Origin: Lachnospiraceae bacterium
GTDB taxonomy: Bacteria; Bacillota_A; Clostridia; Lachnospirales; Lachnospiraceae
Direction of reading: 5' to 3'
NCBI GenBank assembly: GCA_009911175.1
Contig: QXWX01000025.1
Location: 17,832-81,831 of the forward strand
DNA length: 64,000 bases
Numbering within the stretch: position 1 is the stretch's first letter; each line of letters begins with the position of its first letter. The notes below the pieces were generated by a model, which searched no databases, was not told the DNA's origin, and worked only from the letters and a program-made list of their open reading frames with translations. Below, one piece after another: positions 1 through 8,337 of the stretch. A program made the position numbers and the translations under genes.

Positions 1-1427
1 AAGACCTGCTTTTTCAATGGGAAAATGAGTTGCAGCATTTTCTTAAGGTGAACGAAACGCTCCCGACATATCAGACCAAAACCGGGAAAGTGAAAACAAG
101 AAGCAGTGTCATTGGAAAATTGGGGAGCGGCAAAGACACCATGACAGGTATCATTGATATTGCAATGGTCGGATCGCTATATAAAAAAGGAAATTTTCAT
201 GAGAAGCTATATTCTTATGGAATGGTCATCATGGATGAATGCCATCATGCCGCGTCTCCTACTGCGCAGGAAATCCTGAAAAGGATCAATGCAAGATATG
301 TATATGGCGTTTCGGCAACGCCTATGCGAAGTGATAATCTGGAAAAAATCAATTTTATGCTTCTGGGACCAATCCGATACAAGTACACAGCGCTGGAAAG
401 AACCATGGAACAGGGCATAGAACACCTTGTGATTCCGCGTTATACAAGAGTCATCTACACGGGAGGCGGGAAACCGGGCATTAACGCTTTGTATGCATTT
501 ATCAGCAGTCACGAGTGGCGGAATCAACAAATCGCAGAAGATGTGAGATCCTGTGTAAAGCTCGGGAGAACGCCTGTCATACTGACCAGATATAAAGAGC
601 AGGCAAAATGGATATATGAGAATGTCAGACAGGCGGCGGATCAGGCTTTCCTGTTATATGGAGGCAATACAGATAAAGAAAACGAAGCTGTCAGAATGCA
701 GATCGAGAAAATTCCGCGGGATCAATCCATGATATTGGTCGCCACAGGACAAAAGATCGGTGAAGGCTTTGACTGTCCGAGACTGGATACGCTGATGCTT
801 GCGGCACCGGTTTCCTATCAGGGAAGGCTGGAACAATATGTGGGCCGGCTGAATCGGGATTATGAGGGAAAGCAGGACGTTGTGGTATATGATTACATAG
901 ATTCCCATATTCCCCAATTTCACAATATGTATTTAAAACGGCTTAGGACATACAAGAAAATCGGGTTTCAGATTTCAGCAGATGCGGCGCAGAGGAAGCA
1001 GGAGGCTGGGGCAATCTATGATTCAGGAAACTATACGGCTGTGTTCGAACAGGATCTGATCGAGGCGGAAAAAGAGATTATCATTTCCAGCCCACAGATC
1101 ACGCAGGATAAGGTGGAACGGCTGATCTATTTGATGAAGCCCCGGCAGGAAGCGGGAGTTGACATAACCGTTATCACAGAAAATCCGGAATCGGATGCAT
1201 TTCATAATGCGGATTTCACATATACGCTGATTGAAGAAATGAAAGGCTGCGGGATCCATACGAAAATTGCGGACGGGGAAGCGGGACACTTTGCTGTTAT
1301 CGACCAGTCTCTTGTATGGCATGGCGGTATGAATCTTCTTGGAAAAGAGGACGCATGGGATAACCTGATCAGGGTGAGAGATGAAAGGGCAGTAGAAGAA
1401 CTGCTGGAAATGGTGGAGGAAAGATGA
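1..1427 (+). CDS. Superfamily II helicase with C-terminal PLD-like domain, 5'-truncated by window edge
   Basis: The reading frame is open from the first bases of the window, so only the C-terminal part is present; an internal TTG at 30 is unlikely to be the true start. Visible are the Walker B box DECHH (about nt 233), motif III-like SATPMR, a helicase C domain with GEGFDCP, and motif VI with QYVGRLNRDY. After it comes a PLD-like domain with a degenerate HKD region (HFAVID, then HGGMNLLG). From memory, this helicase-plus-PLD ending resembles large clostridial proteins whose N-terminus carries an archaeo-eukaryotic primase (TOTE-type conflict systems); the N-terminus is outside the window, so that part is inference. 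The stop overlaps the next gene by 4 bp. Confidence 0.8.
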   Translation, partial: DLLFQWENELQHFLKVNETLPTYQTKTGKVKTRSSVIGKLGSGKDTMTGIIDIAMVGSLYKKGNFHEKLYSYGMVIMDECHHAASPTAQEILKRINARYVYGVSATPMRSDNLEKINFMLLGPIRYKYTALERTMEQGIEHLVIPRYTRVIYTGGGKPGINALYAFISSHEWRNQQIAEDVRSCVKLGRTPVILTRYKEQAKWIYENVRQAADQAFLLYGGNTDKENEAVRMQIEKIPRDQSMILVATGQKIGEGFDCPRLDTLMLAAPVSYQGRLEQYVGRLNRDYEGKQDVVVYDYIDSHIPQFHNMYLKRLRTYKKIGFQISADAAQRKQEAGAIYDSGNYTAVFEQDLIEAEKEIIISSPQITQDKVERLIYLMKPRQEAGVDITVITENPESDAFHNADFTYTLIEEMKGCGIHTKIADGEAGHFAVIDQSLVWHGGMNLLGKEDAWDNLIRVRDERAVEELLEMVEER

Positions 1428-2008
1428 AAGTATGTTTGATTTATCTGGCGGCCGGGAACAGCCGCCGATTCGGTTCCAACAAGCTTTTGTATGAACTGGA
1501 GGGGCGGCCTCTGTATCGGCACTTATTGGACAGGCTGGTCAGCCTCAGCAGGCAACATGCCGACTGGGAAGTGATCGTGGTGACACAATATCCACAGATA
1601 TATGATGAAGTACGCGCGGGAAATATTCGTGCCATATTCTCACCGGACAGCCAGAAAGGGGTATCCTATTCCATCCGTGCAGGTCTGGAAGCTGCGGCAG
1701 ATGCACAGGCCTGTGCGTTTTTTGTGGCGGACCAGCCCTGTTTTGCAGAAGAGAGCGCAGAGGCCTTTTTGGAATATATGGAAAGGAACCGGGCAGAGCT
1801 TGGCTGTGTGACATGCGGGGACCAGACCGGAAATCCGGCCTGGTTTTCCCGAAACTATTTTCCGGAATTGTTGGAATTGAAAGAAGACCAGGGGGGACGG
1901 AAGGTTCTGAAAAAGCATCTGGATCAAATCCTATATTTTCCCATTTTGGATGTCGGGGAACTGCAGGATGTGGATACATTACCACAAAATAATAAAAAGC
2001 TGTCTTAG
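1424..2008 (+). CDS. MocA/MobA-like nucleotidyltransferase
   Basis: A 194-aa protein beginning with the NTP-transferase signature LAAGNSRRFGSNK and containing DQPC about 100 residues in, GNPAWFSR, and a C-terminal DVDT element. These are typical of MocA/MobA-type enzymes that transfer CMP or GMP to molybdopterin, a family of similar length. Its ATG lies inside the ATGA overlap with the helicase stop, so the two are probably translationally coupled. No molybdenum enzyme or cofactor gene is nearby, so the substrate is open. The family assignment is firm; the cofactor is inferred. Confidence 0.8.
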   Translation: MKVCLIYLAAGNSRRFGSNKLLYELEGRPLYRHLLDRLVSLSRQHADWEVIVVTQYPQIYDEVRAGNIRAIFSPDSQKGVSYSIRAGLEAAADAQACAFFVADQPCFAEESAEAFLEYMERNRAELGCVTCGDQTGNPAWFSRNYFPELLELKEDQGGRKVLKKHLDQILYFPILDVGELQDVDTLPQNNKKLS

Positions 2009-2126
2009 AAGCAATCTGATATATACAAAATGAAAAATATAAAAAGAGTCAAGATAGGTAACAGCATAAAATTTTTCCCCAATAGTCCATAAAAACTTTT
2101 CTATAGGATAAGATTTTTGATAAATC

Positions 2127-2156
2127 TTGTCAGAACCGCACAGAATATGCTATACT
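2127..2156 (+). promoter_or_regulatory. Sigma-70-type promoter for the DUF2156 gene
   Basis: TTGTCA (2127-2132) and TATACT (2151-2156) with an 18-bp spacer, about 70 bp before the 2225 start, in an A/T-rich gap of 216 bp that otherwise holds no gene. Confidence 0.65.
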
Positions 2157-2224
2157 GACAAATGTGCGCCGCCCCCGCTGGAAAATTCTGGGGCAGGGCA
2201 CAGAAAAGAGATGGAGAATGAAAA

Positions 2225-3163
2225 ATGGAAGAGATACTGTTTAAAAGGCCGGAACTGGAGGATCAGGAGATCATTGCCCCGTATTTTGAGAAGGCTCCGA
2301 GCAGAAGCTGTGAGCGGACCTTTGCGAATGTTTACCTCTGGTCCAGGCACTATCATGTACAATATGCGGTCATAGAAGGCGCTCTGGTCTTTCGGGATGA
2401 CGGAGAGAAGCTTGCGTTCGCCTACCCGGCAGGAGAACCGGAGGCCGTGAAGCGGGCGCTGGAATACCTGATGCGATACACAGAGGAACAGAAGGCTCCC
2501 TTTATACTTTACAATGTCACGGAAGAAAATTTTGCCCAGATGGAGGCATGGTATCCGGGGCAGTTTCAGATCGAGTACCTCCGGGATGAAGCGGACTATG
2601 TATATGAGACGGAGAAGCTTGCCACCCTGGCGGGAAAGAAGCTGCACGGCAAACGCAATCACATCAATAAGTTCAAGTCCTTGTATCCGGACTGGAGTTA
2701 TGAGCCGATTACCGGGAAAAATGCGGAAGAATGCTTTCAGATGGCCCTGGAATGGCGTAACGAGAACGGCTGTGAGGAGGACCTGGAAAAAAACGCGGAG
2801 ATGTGTGTGACTCTGAATTTCCTGCGTCTGTTCCAGGAACTGGGGATGAAGGGCGGCCTGATCCGGGTAGAGGGCAAAGTGGTGGCCTTCTGTGTCGGAG
2901 AGCCGGTCTGCGAGGATACCTTTGTAGTGCATGTGGAGAAAGCGTTTGCGGAAGTGGAAGGGGCCTACCCAATGATCAACCAGCAGTTTGTACAGCATGA
3001 ATGCATGGAGTATCAATATGTAAACCGGGAGGAAGACACTGGAGCGGAGGGACTGAGGAAATCCAAGCTTTCCTATCATCCGGCATTTCTTGTAGAAAAA
3101 GGGATCGTGACCCGGAAGGCATACCCAAGGGCATCCCATTATAGCCATTCGGCCGTTTCATAA
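2225..3163 (+). CDS. DUF2156 / phosphatidylglycerol lysyltransferase-like domain protein
   Basis: A 312-aa soluble protein resembling the C-terminal GNAT-fold domain of MprF-type lysyltransferases (DUF2156, LPG_synthase_C), but without the membrane flippase part. It has ERTFANVYLW near the N-terminus, a basic GKKLHGKRNHINKF segment (about residues 138-151) and a final ALxxLxx-like acceptor half ending SKLSYHPAFLVEK. Stand-alone versions are common in Clostridia; their aminoacyl acceptor is generally unknown. GGAGA lies upstream of the ATG at 2225, and it has its own promoter at 2127. The family call is good; the substrate is not known. Confidence 0.75.
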   Translation: MEEILFKRPELEDQEIIAPYFEKAPSRSCERTFANVYLWSRHYHVQYAVIEGALVFRDDGEKLAFAYPAGEPEAVKRALEYLMRYTEEQKAPFILYNVTEENFAQMEAWYPGQFQIEYLRDEADYVYETEKLATLAGKKLHGKRNHINKFKSLYPDWSYEPITGKNAEECFQMALEWRNENGCEEDLEKNAEMCVTLNFLRLFQELGMKGGLIRVEGKVVAFCVGEPVCEDTFVVHVEKAFAEVEGAYPMINQQFVQHECMEYQYVNREEDTGAEGLRKSKLSYHPAFLVEKGIVTRKAYPRASHYSHSAVS

Positions 3164-3278
3164 GGTATGACCGCGAGACAGGGAGATCACCTGCCGGGAA
3201 TAGAATTTTAGCAATCGGAATCAGATCATGAGCGGGAGAACAATAGATTCGGTCCTGCGGAAAAAGGAGACAGATACG

Positions 3279-4472
3279 ATGATTTCAAAAAAGATGGAAA
3301 ATATGGTGGCAAACAGTTCTGCAATCCGTGCAATGTTCGAAGAGGGCAACCGCCTTGCAAAGCTCTACGGCAAGGAAAACGTATATGATTTCAGCCTGGG
3401 AAATCCCAATGTCCCCGCGCCAGCGGCAGTGAAACAGGCCATCCTGGAGATTCTGCAGGAGGAGGATCCGGTGGCGCTTCATGGCTACACCAACAGCAAT
3501 GCAGGATATGAGGATGTGAGACAGGCTGTGGCACAATCCTTGAATGAGCGGTTCGGCACTGCATTTGCGGCGAAGAACATTACCATGACCGTGGGGGCGG
3601 CCGGCGGGCTGAATGTGATCTTAAAGTCCCTGCTGAATCCGGGGGACGAGGTCATTGTATTTGCGCCCTATTTCGGAGAATACCGGAGCTATACCAGCAA
3701 TTACGACGGCGTCCTGGTGGAGATCTCTCCCAATACCGTGGATTTCCAGCCCAAGCTGGATGAGTTTGAAGAGAAGATCACGAAAAAGACAAAGGCCGTG
3801 ATCGTCAATACGCCCAACAATCCCACCGGAGTCGTTTATTCTGAGGAGACGATCCGGAGGATGGCATCCATTCTGGAAGCAAAGCAAAAGGAATATGGAA
3901 CGGAGATCTATCTGATCTCAGACGAGCCGTACCGGGAGCTTGCATATGACGGTGCAAAGGTCCCCTATCTGACAAAATATTATGCAAACACGGTGGTAGG
4001 ATATTCCTACAGCAAATCCCTGTCGCTTCCCGGGGAGCGAATCGGATATCTGGTGATCCCCGATGAAGCGGCGGACAGCGAGGCGCTGATCAGCGCGGCC
4101 AATGTGGCGACCAGGATCCTGGGATTTGTGAATGCGCCGACACTGCAGCAGAAGGTGGTCAAATACTGCCTGAACGAAAAGACGGATATTTCCTTCTATG
4201 ACCGGAACCGGGAGACACTATACAACGGCCTGAGAGAACTGGGCTTTGAGTGCGTCAAGCCGGAGGGAGCGTTTTACCTTTTCGTAAAATCTCCGGTTAC
4301 GGATGAAAAGGCATTCTGCGCGGCGGCAAAAAAATATAATATTCTGATTGTTCCGGGAAGCTCCTTTGGATGTCCCGGATATGTCAGACTGGCCTATTGT
4401 GTGTCCCATGAAACGATCGTAAATTCCCTGCCCAGATTCGCAGAGCTGGCGAAGGAATATGACTGCAGATGA
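3279..4472 (+). CDS. Class I/II pyridoxal-phosphate aminotransferase (aspartate aminotransferase-like)
   Basis: A 397-aa fold-type I aminotransferase transferring an amino group between an amino acid and a 2-oxo acid. The sequence shows NTPNNPTG, the PLP-ring aspartate in SDEPYREL, and the Schiff-base lysine in YSYSKSLSLPGERIGY (about K246). The start ATG at 3279 is chosen because AAGGAGA sits 8 bp upstream; an earlier in-frame ATG at 3228 has no comparable site and would add 17 unrelated residues. Substrate cannot be told from the sequence. A second aminotransferase follows about 180 bp downstream. Confidence 0.85.
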   Translation: MISKKMENMVANSSAIRAMFEEGNRLAKLYGKENVYDFSLGNPNVPAPAAVKQAILEILQEEDPVALHGYTNSNAGYEDVRQAVAQSLNERFGTAFAAKNITMTVGAAGGLNVILKSLLNPGDEVIVFAPYFGEYRSYTSNYDGVLVEISPNTVDFQPKLDEFEEKITKKTKAVIVNTPNNPTGVVYSEETIRRMASILEAKQKEYGTEIYLISDEPYRELAYDGAKVPYLTKYYANTVVGYSYSKSLSLPGERIGYLVIPDEAADSEALISAANVATRILGFVNAPTLQQKVVKYCLNEKTDISFYDRNRETLYNGLRELGFECVKPEGAFYLFVKSPVTDEKAFCAAAKKYNILIVPGSSFGCPGYVRLAYCVSHETIVNSLPRFAELAKEYDCR

Positions 4473-4650
4473 TCCGATGCGAAGCGGCGCGATAGCGATA
4501 GTCTGTATGGCAGACGAGCTGGAGGTCTGCTGTCAGGAAAAGGAATGATACAATATATGAGCCGTACCGCAGGATACACCCAGACTTGGACTGCCTGGAA
4601 AAGGAATGACAGTCCAACACAAACAGACAGAATAACAGGAGATGAGATCA

Positions 4651-5727
4651 GTGGAAACCAATCCCGGAATCATAAAGAATATACGAAAAGTAGACCCTTA
4701 TGTACCAGGCGAGCAGCCTCAGCGTAAGGTGATTAAATTGAATACCAACGAAAATCCGTATCCGCCCGCCCCTGGGGTGGAGCGCGCTCTGCGGGAAATG
4801 GATGCGGATAGGTTCAGGTTATACCCGGATCCTTCCGCAAATGACCTGGTGTCCGCATTGGCGGAGCATTACGGGGTAGGCATGGATCAGGTGTTTGTTG
4901 GCGTCGGATCGGACGATGTGCTGTCCATGTGCTTTCTGACCTTTTTTAACTCCGAAAAGCCCATACTTTTCCCGGATATTACGTATTCCTTCTATAAAGT
5001 CTGGGCAGAATTATATCGGATTCCTTATGAATGCCCGAAGCTGGATGAAAATTTTCGGATCGTGAAGGAAGATTATTACCGGGAAAACGGCGGGGTGATC
5101 TTTCCCAACCCCAATGCGCCTACGGCTATCTATGAGGAGCTTGGATTCGTAGAGGACATTCTTATCCATAATCCGGATTCGGTCGTGATCGTGGACGAGG
5201 CATATATTGACTTCGCGGGAAAATCCGCGCTGGAGCTGATCGGCCGATACAGCAACCTGATCGTTGTCCAGACCTTTTCCAAAGCCCGCTCCATGGCCGG
5301 CATGCGGATCGGATATGCGATCAGCAGCCCTGCACTGATCCGGTATCTCAACAATGTGAAATATTCCTTCAATTCCTATACCATGAATCAGACGTCTATT
5401 GTCTGCGGAACGGAGGCGGTGAAGGATCGGGCATATTTTGAGAAGACCACAAAAAAAATCGTGGAAACCAGGGAATGGGCGAAGGAAGAGCTTCGGAGGT
5501 TAGAATTCGAATTTCCAGATTCCAGGGCAAATTTCATCTTTGCAAGACATCCCCGGTATGATGCCGGGGAACTGTTCGAGGCATTGAAGAAACAGGACAT
5601 CTATGTGCGCCACTGGGACAGCGAACGGATCCGCCAGTATCTGCGGATCACCGTGGGAACCAGGGAAGAGATGGAGGCGCTGTTCGCGGCGCTGAGAGCG
5701 TATATGTGTTATACTCACGGCCGATGA
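4651..5727 (+). CDS. hisC: Histidinol-phosphate aminotransferase family protein
   Basis: A 358-aa PLP enzyme with the HisC pattern LNTNENPYPP, IVDEAYIDF and the PLP lysine in TFSKARSMAGMRIGY (about K211). HisC converts imidazole acetol phosphate and glutamate to histidinol phosphate. The GTG at 4651 is preferred because AGGAG (4637-4641) is then 9 bp away; the in-frame ATG at 4642 directly abuts that site. No other his gene is near, so a paralogous role on another phosphorylated or aromatic substrate is possible. The 3' end runs into a series of hairpins starting at 5713. Confidence 0.8.
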   Translation: METNPGIIKNIRKVDPYVPGEQPQRKVIKLNTNENPYPPAPGVERALREMDADRFRLYPDPSANDLVSALAEHYGVGMDQVFVGVGSDDVLSMCFLTFFNSEKPILFPDITYSFYKVWAELYRIPYECPKLDENFRIVKEDYYRENGGVIFPNPNAPTAIYEELGFVEDILIHNPDSVVIVDEAYIDFAGKSALELIGRYSNLIVVQTFSKARSMAGMRIGYAISSPALIRYLNNVKYSFNSYTMNQTSIVCGTEAVKDRAYFEKTTKKIVETREWAKEELRRLEFEFPDSRANFIFARHPRYDAGELFEALKKQDIYVRHWDSERIRQYLRITVGTREEMEALFAALRAYMCYTHGR

Positions 5728-5904
5728 AATCTGCCGTGAGTATTGCGCCAGCCGCAGCCGCGAAGCGACATATTTCCTTATGCGGCTGTGCGCATCAATT
5801 ATATTGTGCGGCAGATTTATCTGGCGTGCAGTATAATATGCCGTATCGCAGTCTCTGCTTTTTCCCGTACGGGAAAGGGATTCGAAACATACAGAGACAG
5901 CGAT
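5713..5904. other. Four consecutive hairpins; candidate structured RNA or palindromic element
   Basis: The hisC 3' end and downstream gap fold into adjacent stems. H1: ACTCACGGC 5713-5721 with 5733-5741. H2: TGCGC-CAGCCGCA 5744-5756 with TGCGGCTG-TGCGCA 5781-5794, one bulge. H3: ATTATA 5798-5803 with TATAAT 5832-5837, inner CAGA/TCTG. H4: ATCGC-A-GTCTCTG 5845-5857 with 5892-5904 (12 of 13 pairs), enclosing the perfect palindrome TTTCCCGTACGGGAAA 5861-5876. An alternative 10-bp pairing joins AAATCTGCCG 5727-5736 and CGGCAGATTT 5809-5818. No long T-run, so not a simple terminator. Confidence 0.55.
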
Positions 5905-5953
5905 TTCTGAATCTGACATAAAACAGCAAAAACAGCAGGAGAGAATTTAGAAG

Positions 5954-6463
5954 ATGAAAGAAGCACTGATCAGTTGGTTCATAGATAATTTAGGCGGAAA
6001 AGTCGGAAAAGAAGTGATCTTGTTTATCATTTCCATGGTTCCGATCCTGGAGCTTCGAGGGGGGCTTTTGGCCGCGGGACCGGCAGTATTGGACGTACCC
6101 ATGTGGGAAGCGATCCCCATCTGCATCGTCGGAAACCTGATCCCGATCCCCTTCATCCTCCTTTTGATCACCAGGATCTTTAACTGGATGAAGGGCACGA
6201 AACGGCTGAAACCGCTGGTAGAGAAGCTGGAAAAAAAGGCCATGAGCAAGAGCGCCAACATTGAAAAATATGAGTTCTGGGGACTGGTTGCCTTTGTGGG
6301 GATCCCGCTTCCGGGCACCGGAGCCTGGACAGGTTCCCTGATTGCGGCATTAATCGGAATCCGCTTTCGGAAGGCGTTTCCGGCGATCGTGCTGGGAGTG
6401 TTTGTGGCGGCATTTTTGATGACGGTGCTGTCTTATGCGGTACTTGGCGGGATTTTTGTATAA
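5954..6463 (+). CDS. Small multi-drug export family membrane protein (COG2426)
   Basis: A 169-aa integral membrane protein of the small multidrug export family (PF06695). It contains the family's early motif PILELRGGLLA (about residues 30-40), a helix around IPICIVGNLIPIPFILLLI, a basic cytoplasmic stretch, the second family motif FVGIPLPGTGAWTG, and a hydrophobic C-terminus. Two re-entrant-like halves with PxxELRGG and PLPGTGA are typical. The transported substrate is not established for the family. AGGAGAG precedes the ATG. A GTTAC/GTAAC palindrome begins 4 bp after the stop. Confidence 0.8.
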   Translation: MKEALISWFIDNLGGKVGKEVILFIISMVPILELRGGLLAAGPAVLDVPMWEAIPICIVGNLIPIPFILLLITRIFNWMKGTKRLKPLVEKLEKKAMSKSANIEKYEFWGLVAFVGIPLPGTGAWTGSLIAALIGIRFRKAFPAIVLGVFVAAFLMTVLSYAVLGGIFV

Positions 6464-6466
6464 GTC

Positions 6467-6519
6467 GTTACATGTCACACCCTGACCAATCACCACGCTG
6501 ATTGGTCAGGAACAGTAAC
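6467..6519. repeat. 53-bp GTTAC...GTAAC palindromic unit
   Basis: Starts GTTACATGTCACAC and ends ACAGTAAC, with a perfect 12-bp inner stem CCTGACCAATCA (6481-6492) / TGATTGGTCAGG (6499-6510). Its first 44 bp recur at 35083-35126 with only two substitutions. Confidence 0.8.
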
Positions 6520-6558
6520 ACTTATAGTGTTAGGAATCCGGCTGATGAAATCCACCCG

Positions 6559-6587
6559 TTGACACCGGTTTGAAATATCCGTATAAT
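6559..6587 (+). promoter_or_regulatory. Perfect consensus sigma-70 promoter
   Basis: TTGACA (6559-6564), 17-bp spacer, TATAAT (6582-6587). It lies about 100 bp before the small membrane-anchored protein gene and should be strong. Confidence 0.75.
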
Positions 6588-6687
6588 AAAGGAAAAGACG
6601 GCGCGGAACGATATAGAACAACCGTCGTGTATTGCCGGTTTTCTGGCAAGCAGCGGCCAAATGTTCCGCCGGGAGGGAAGTTGCGGC

Positions 6688-7125
6688 ATGATTGCGGAAA
6701 ATGATGAGAAAAAAAGAAGTAAGCTCTGGAGAATTGCGATGACCGTTTCATCGGTATTGATCATTGTCATCGCCGTATTTTTTGGATATACGCTTTTTAC
6801 TTCGAATCCGTTGGAGGGAAGATGGGTGAACGAAGGCAGCGGCCTTGTCATGCGGATCCAGGGCAACGGATCTGCGTCCATCGAATGGCCGGATGAATCG
6901 GACGGCGCGGTAGAACTGCAGTATCATGTGGATCTGAAATCCAAAATATTCACCTTGTATCAGGGAGAGGAAAACGGGACCTCGCAGGCGGTCTATGATA
7001 CGTCGGCAGAATCCGGTTTTGCCGCGGAGAACATGGAAGGAAGCTATGACTACAGCTTGGAACAGGGAGAATTGACACTGACAGAACGGGAGTATGGTGA
7101 TCAGATGGTATTTGAAAAAGAGTAG
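6688..7125 (+). CDS. Hypothetical membrane-anchored lipocalin-like protein
   Basis: A 145-aa protein with a charged N-terminus, one transmembrane helix (about residues 16-38, MTVSSVLIIVIAVFFGYTLF), and an extracellular beta-rich part starting LEGRWVNEGSGLVMRIQG and alternating short strands to the end. The GxW-type opening resembles lipocalin-like/DUF5640 domains, a weak assignment made by eye. The ATG at 6688 follows GGGAGG by 11 bp; an in-frame ATG at 6661 lacks a site. A perfect consensus promoter at 6559 suggests strong expression. Function unknown. Confidence 0.6.
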   Translation: MIAENDEKKRSKLWRIAMTVSSVLIIVIAVFFGYTLFTSNPLEGRWVNEGSGLVMRIQGNGSASIEWPDESDGAVELQYHVDLKSKIFTLYQGEENGTSQAVYDTSAESGFAAENMEGSYDYSLEQGELTLTEREYGDQMVFEKE

Positions 7126-7263
7126 GATAACGCATGGAGGGATAAACAGCTTTGTATGTTCGGGAAGCTCCGGATATGCAGGGCTGTTTTGTGTCATGGA
7201 ATATACCTCAAGGCATCCTATTTATGGCTGTTTTATAAGATATCGGAAAGGAGACAATAGAAC

Positions 7264-8322
7264 ATGCTGAGACAGAACACAAAGGAAATCCGGATCGGAG
7301 ACGTGGTGATCGGAGGAAATCATCCGGTGGCGATCCAGTCTATGACCAATACAAAGACCGAGGATATCAAAGGAACCGTAGAGCAGATCCACAGGCTGGA
7401 GGCGGCAGGCTGTGAGATCGTGCGCTGTACCGTTCCCACACTGGAAGCGGCTGAGGCACTGCGGGAGATCAAAAAAAATATTCAGATCCCTCTGGTGGCG
7501 GATATCCATTTTGACTATCGGATGGCGATTGTGGCCATTGAGAACGGAGCCGACAAGATTCGGATCAATCCGGGCAATATCGGTGGAGAGGAGCGCCTGA
7601 GGGCCGTCGTCGATAAGGCGAAGGAGCATGAGATTCCCATCCGGGTCGGCGTCAACAGCGGTTCCCTGGAAAAAACACTTTTGGAAAAATATGGTGCAGT
7701 GACGGCCGAAGGAATCGTAGAGAGCGCGCTGGATAAAGTGCGGATGATTGAGGAGATGGGGTATGATAATCTGGTGGTCAGCATCAAATCCTCCGATGTC
7801 ATGATGTGCGTGAAAGCCCACGAGTTGATCGCAGAGCAGTGTCCATATCCGCTGCATGTGGGAATCACGGAGGCAGGGACGGTCTACTCCGGAAATATCA
7901 AATCCTCGATAGGCCTTGGGATCATTCTCTATGAAGGCATCGGAAACACGATCCGGGTGTCCCTGACCGGCGATCCGTCGGAAGAGATCCGATCCGCAAA
8001 GCTGATCTTGAAGACCCTGGGGCTTCGCAAGGGCGGTATTGAGGTGGTATCCTGTCCTACCTGCGGCAGAACCCAGATCGACCTGATCGGGCTTGCAAAT
8101 CAGGTGGAGAAGATGGTTCAGGAATTTCCGCTGGATCTCAAGGTAGCAGTCATGGGATGCGTCGTGAACGGCCCGGGAGAAGCCCGGGAAGCAGATATCG
8201 GGATCGCGGGCGGCAAGGGCGAAGGACTTCTGATCAAAAAGGGAGAGGTCGTGAAAAAGGTAAAGGAAGAGGAACTTCTGGAAACGTTGCGCCGGGAATT
8301 ACAGAACTGGGAAAATGAGTGA
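7264..8322 (+). CDS. ispG: 4-hydroxy-3-methylbut-2-enyl diphosphate synthase (IspG/GcpE)
   Basis: A 352-aa iron-sulfur enzyme of the MEP isoprenoid pathway that reductively converts MEcPP to HMBPP. It has the N-terminal TIM-barrel features (GGNHPVAIQSMTNT, VADIHFDYRMA, NPGNIG) and the C-terminal 4Fe-4S ligands CPTC (about C264, C267), GC (C299) and the glutamate in GPGEA. AAAGGAGA precedes the ATG. polC begins 15 bp after its stop. The only other MEP gene in this window is ispF at 50985. Confidence 0.95.
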   Translation: MLRQNTKEIRIGDVVIGGNHPVAIQSMTNTKTEDIKGTVEQIHRLEAAGCEIVRCTVPTLEAAEALREIKKNIQIPLVADIHFDYRMAIVAIENGADKIRINPGNIGGEERLRAVVDKAKEHEIPIRVGVNSGSLEKTLLEKYGAVTAEGIVESALDKVRMIEEMGYDNLVVSIKSSDVMMCVKAHELIAEQCPYPLHVGITEAGTVYSGNIKSSIGLGIILYEGIGNTIRVSLTGDPSEEIRSAKLILKTLGLRKGGIEVVSCPTCGRTQIDLIGLANQVEKMVQEFPLDLKVAVMGCVVNGPGEAREADIGIAGGKGEGLLIKKGEVVKKVKEEELLETLRRELQNWENE

Positions 8323-8337
8323 CAGGAGCTGATCAAT

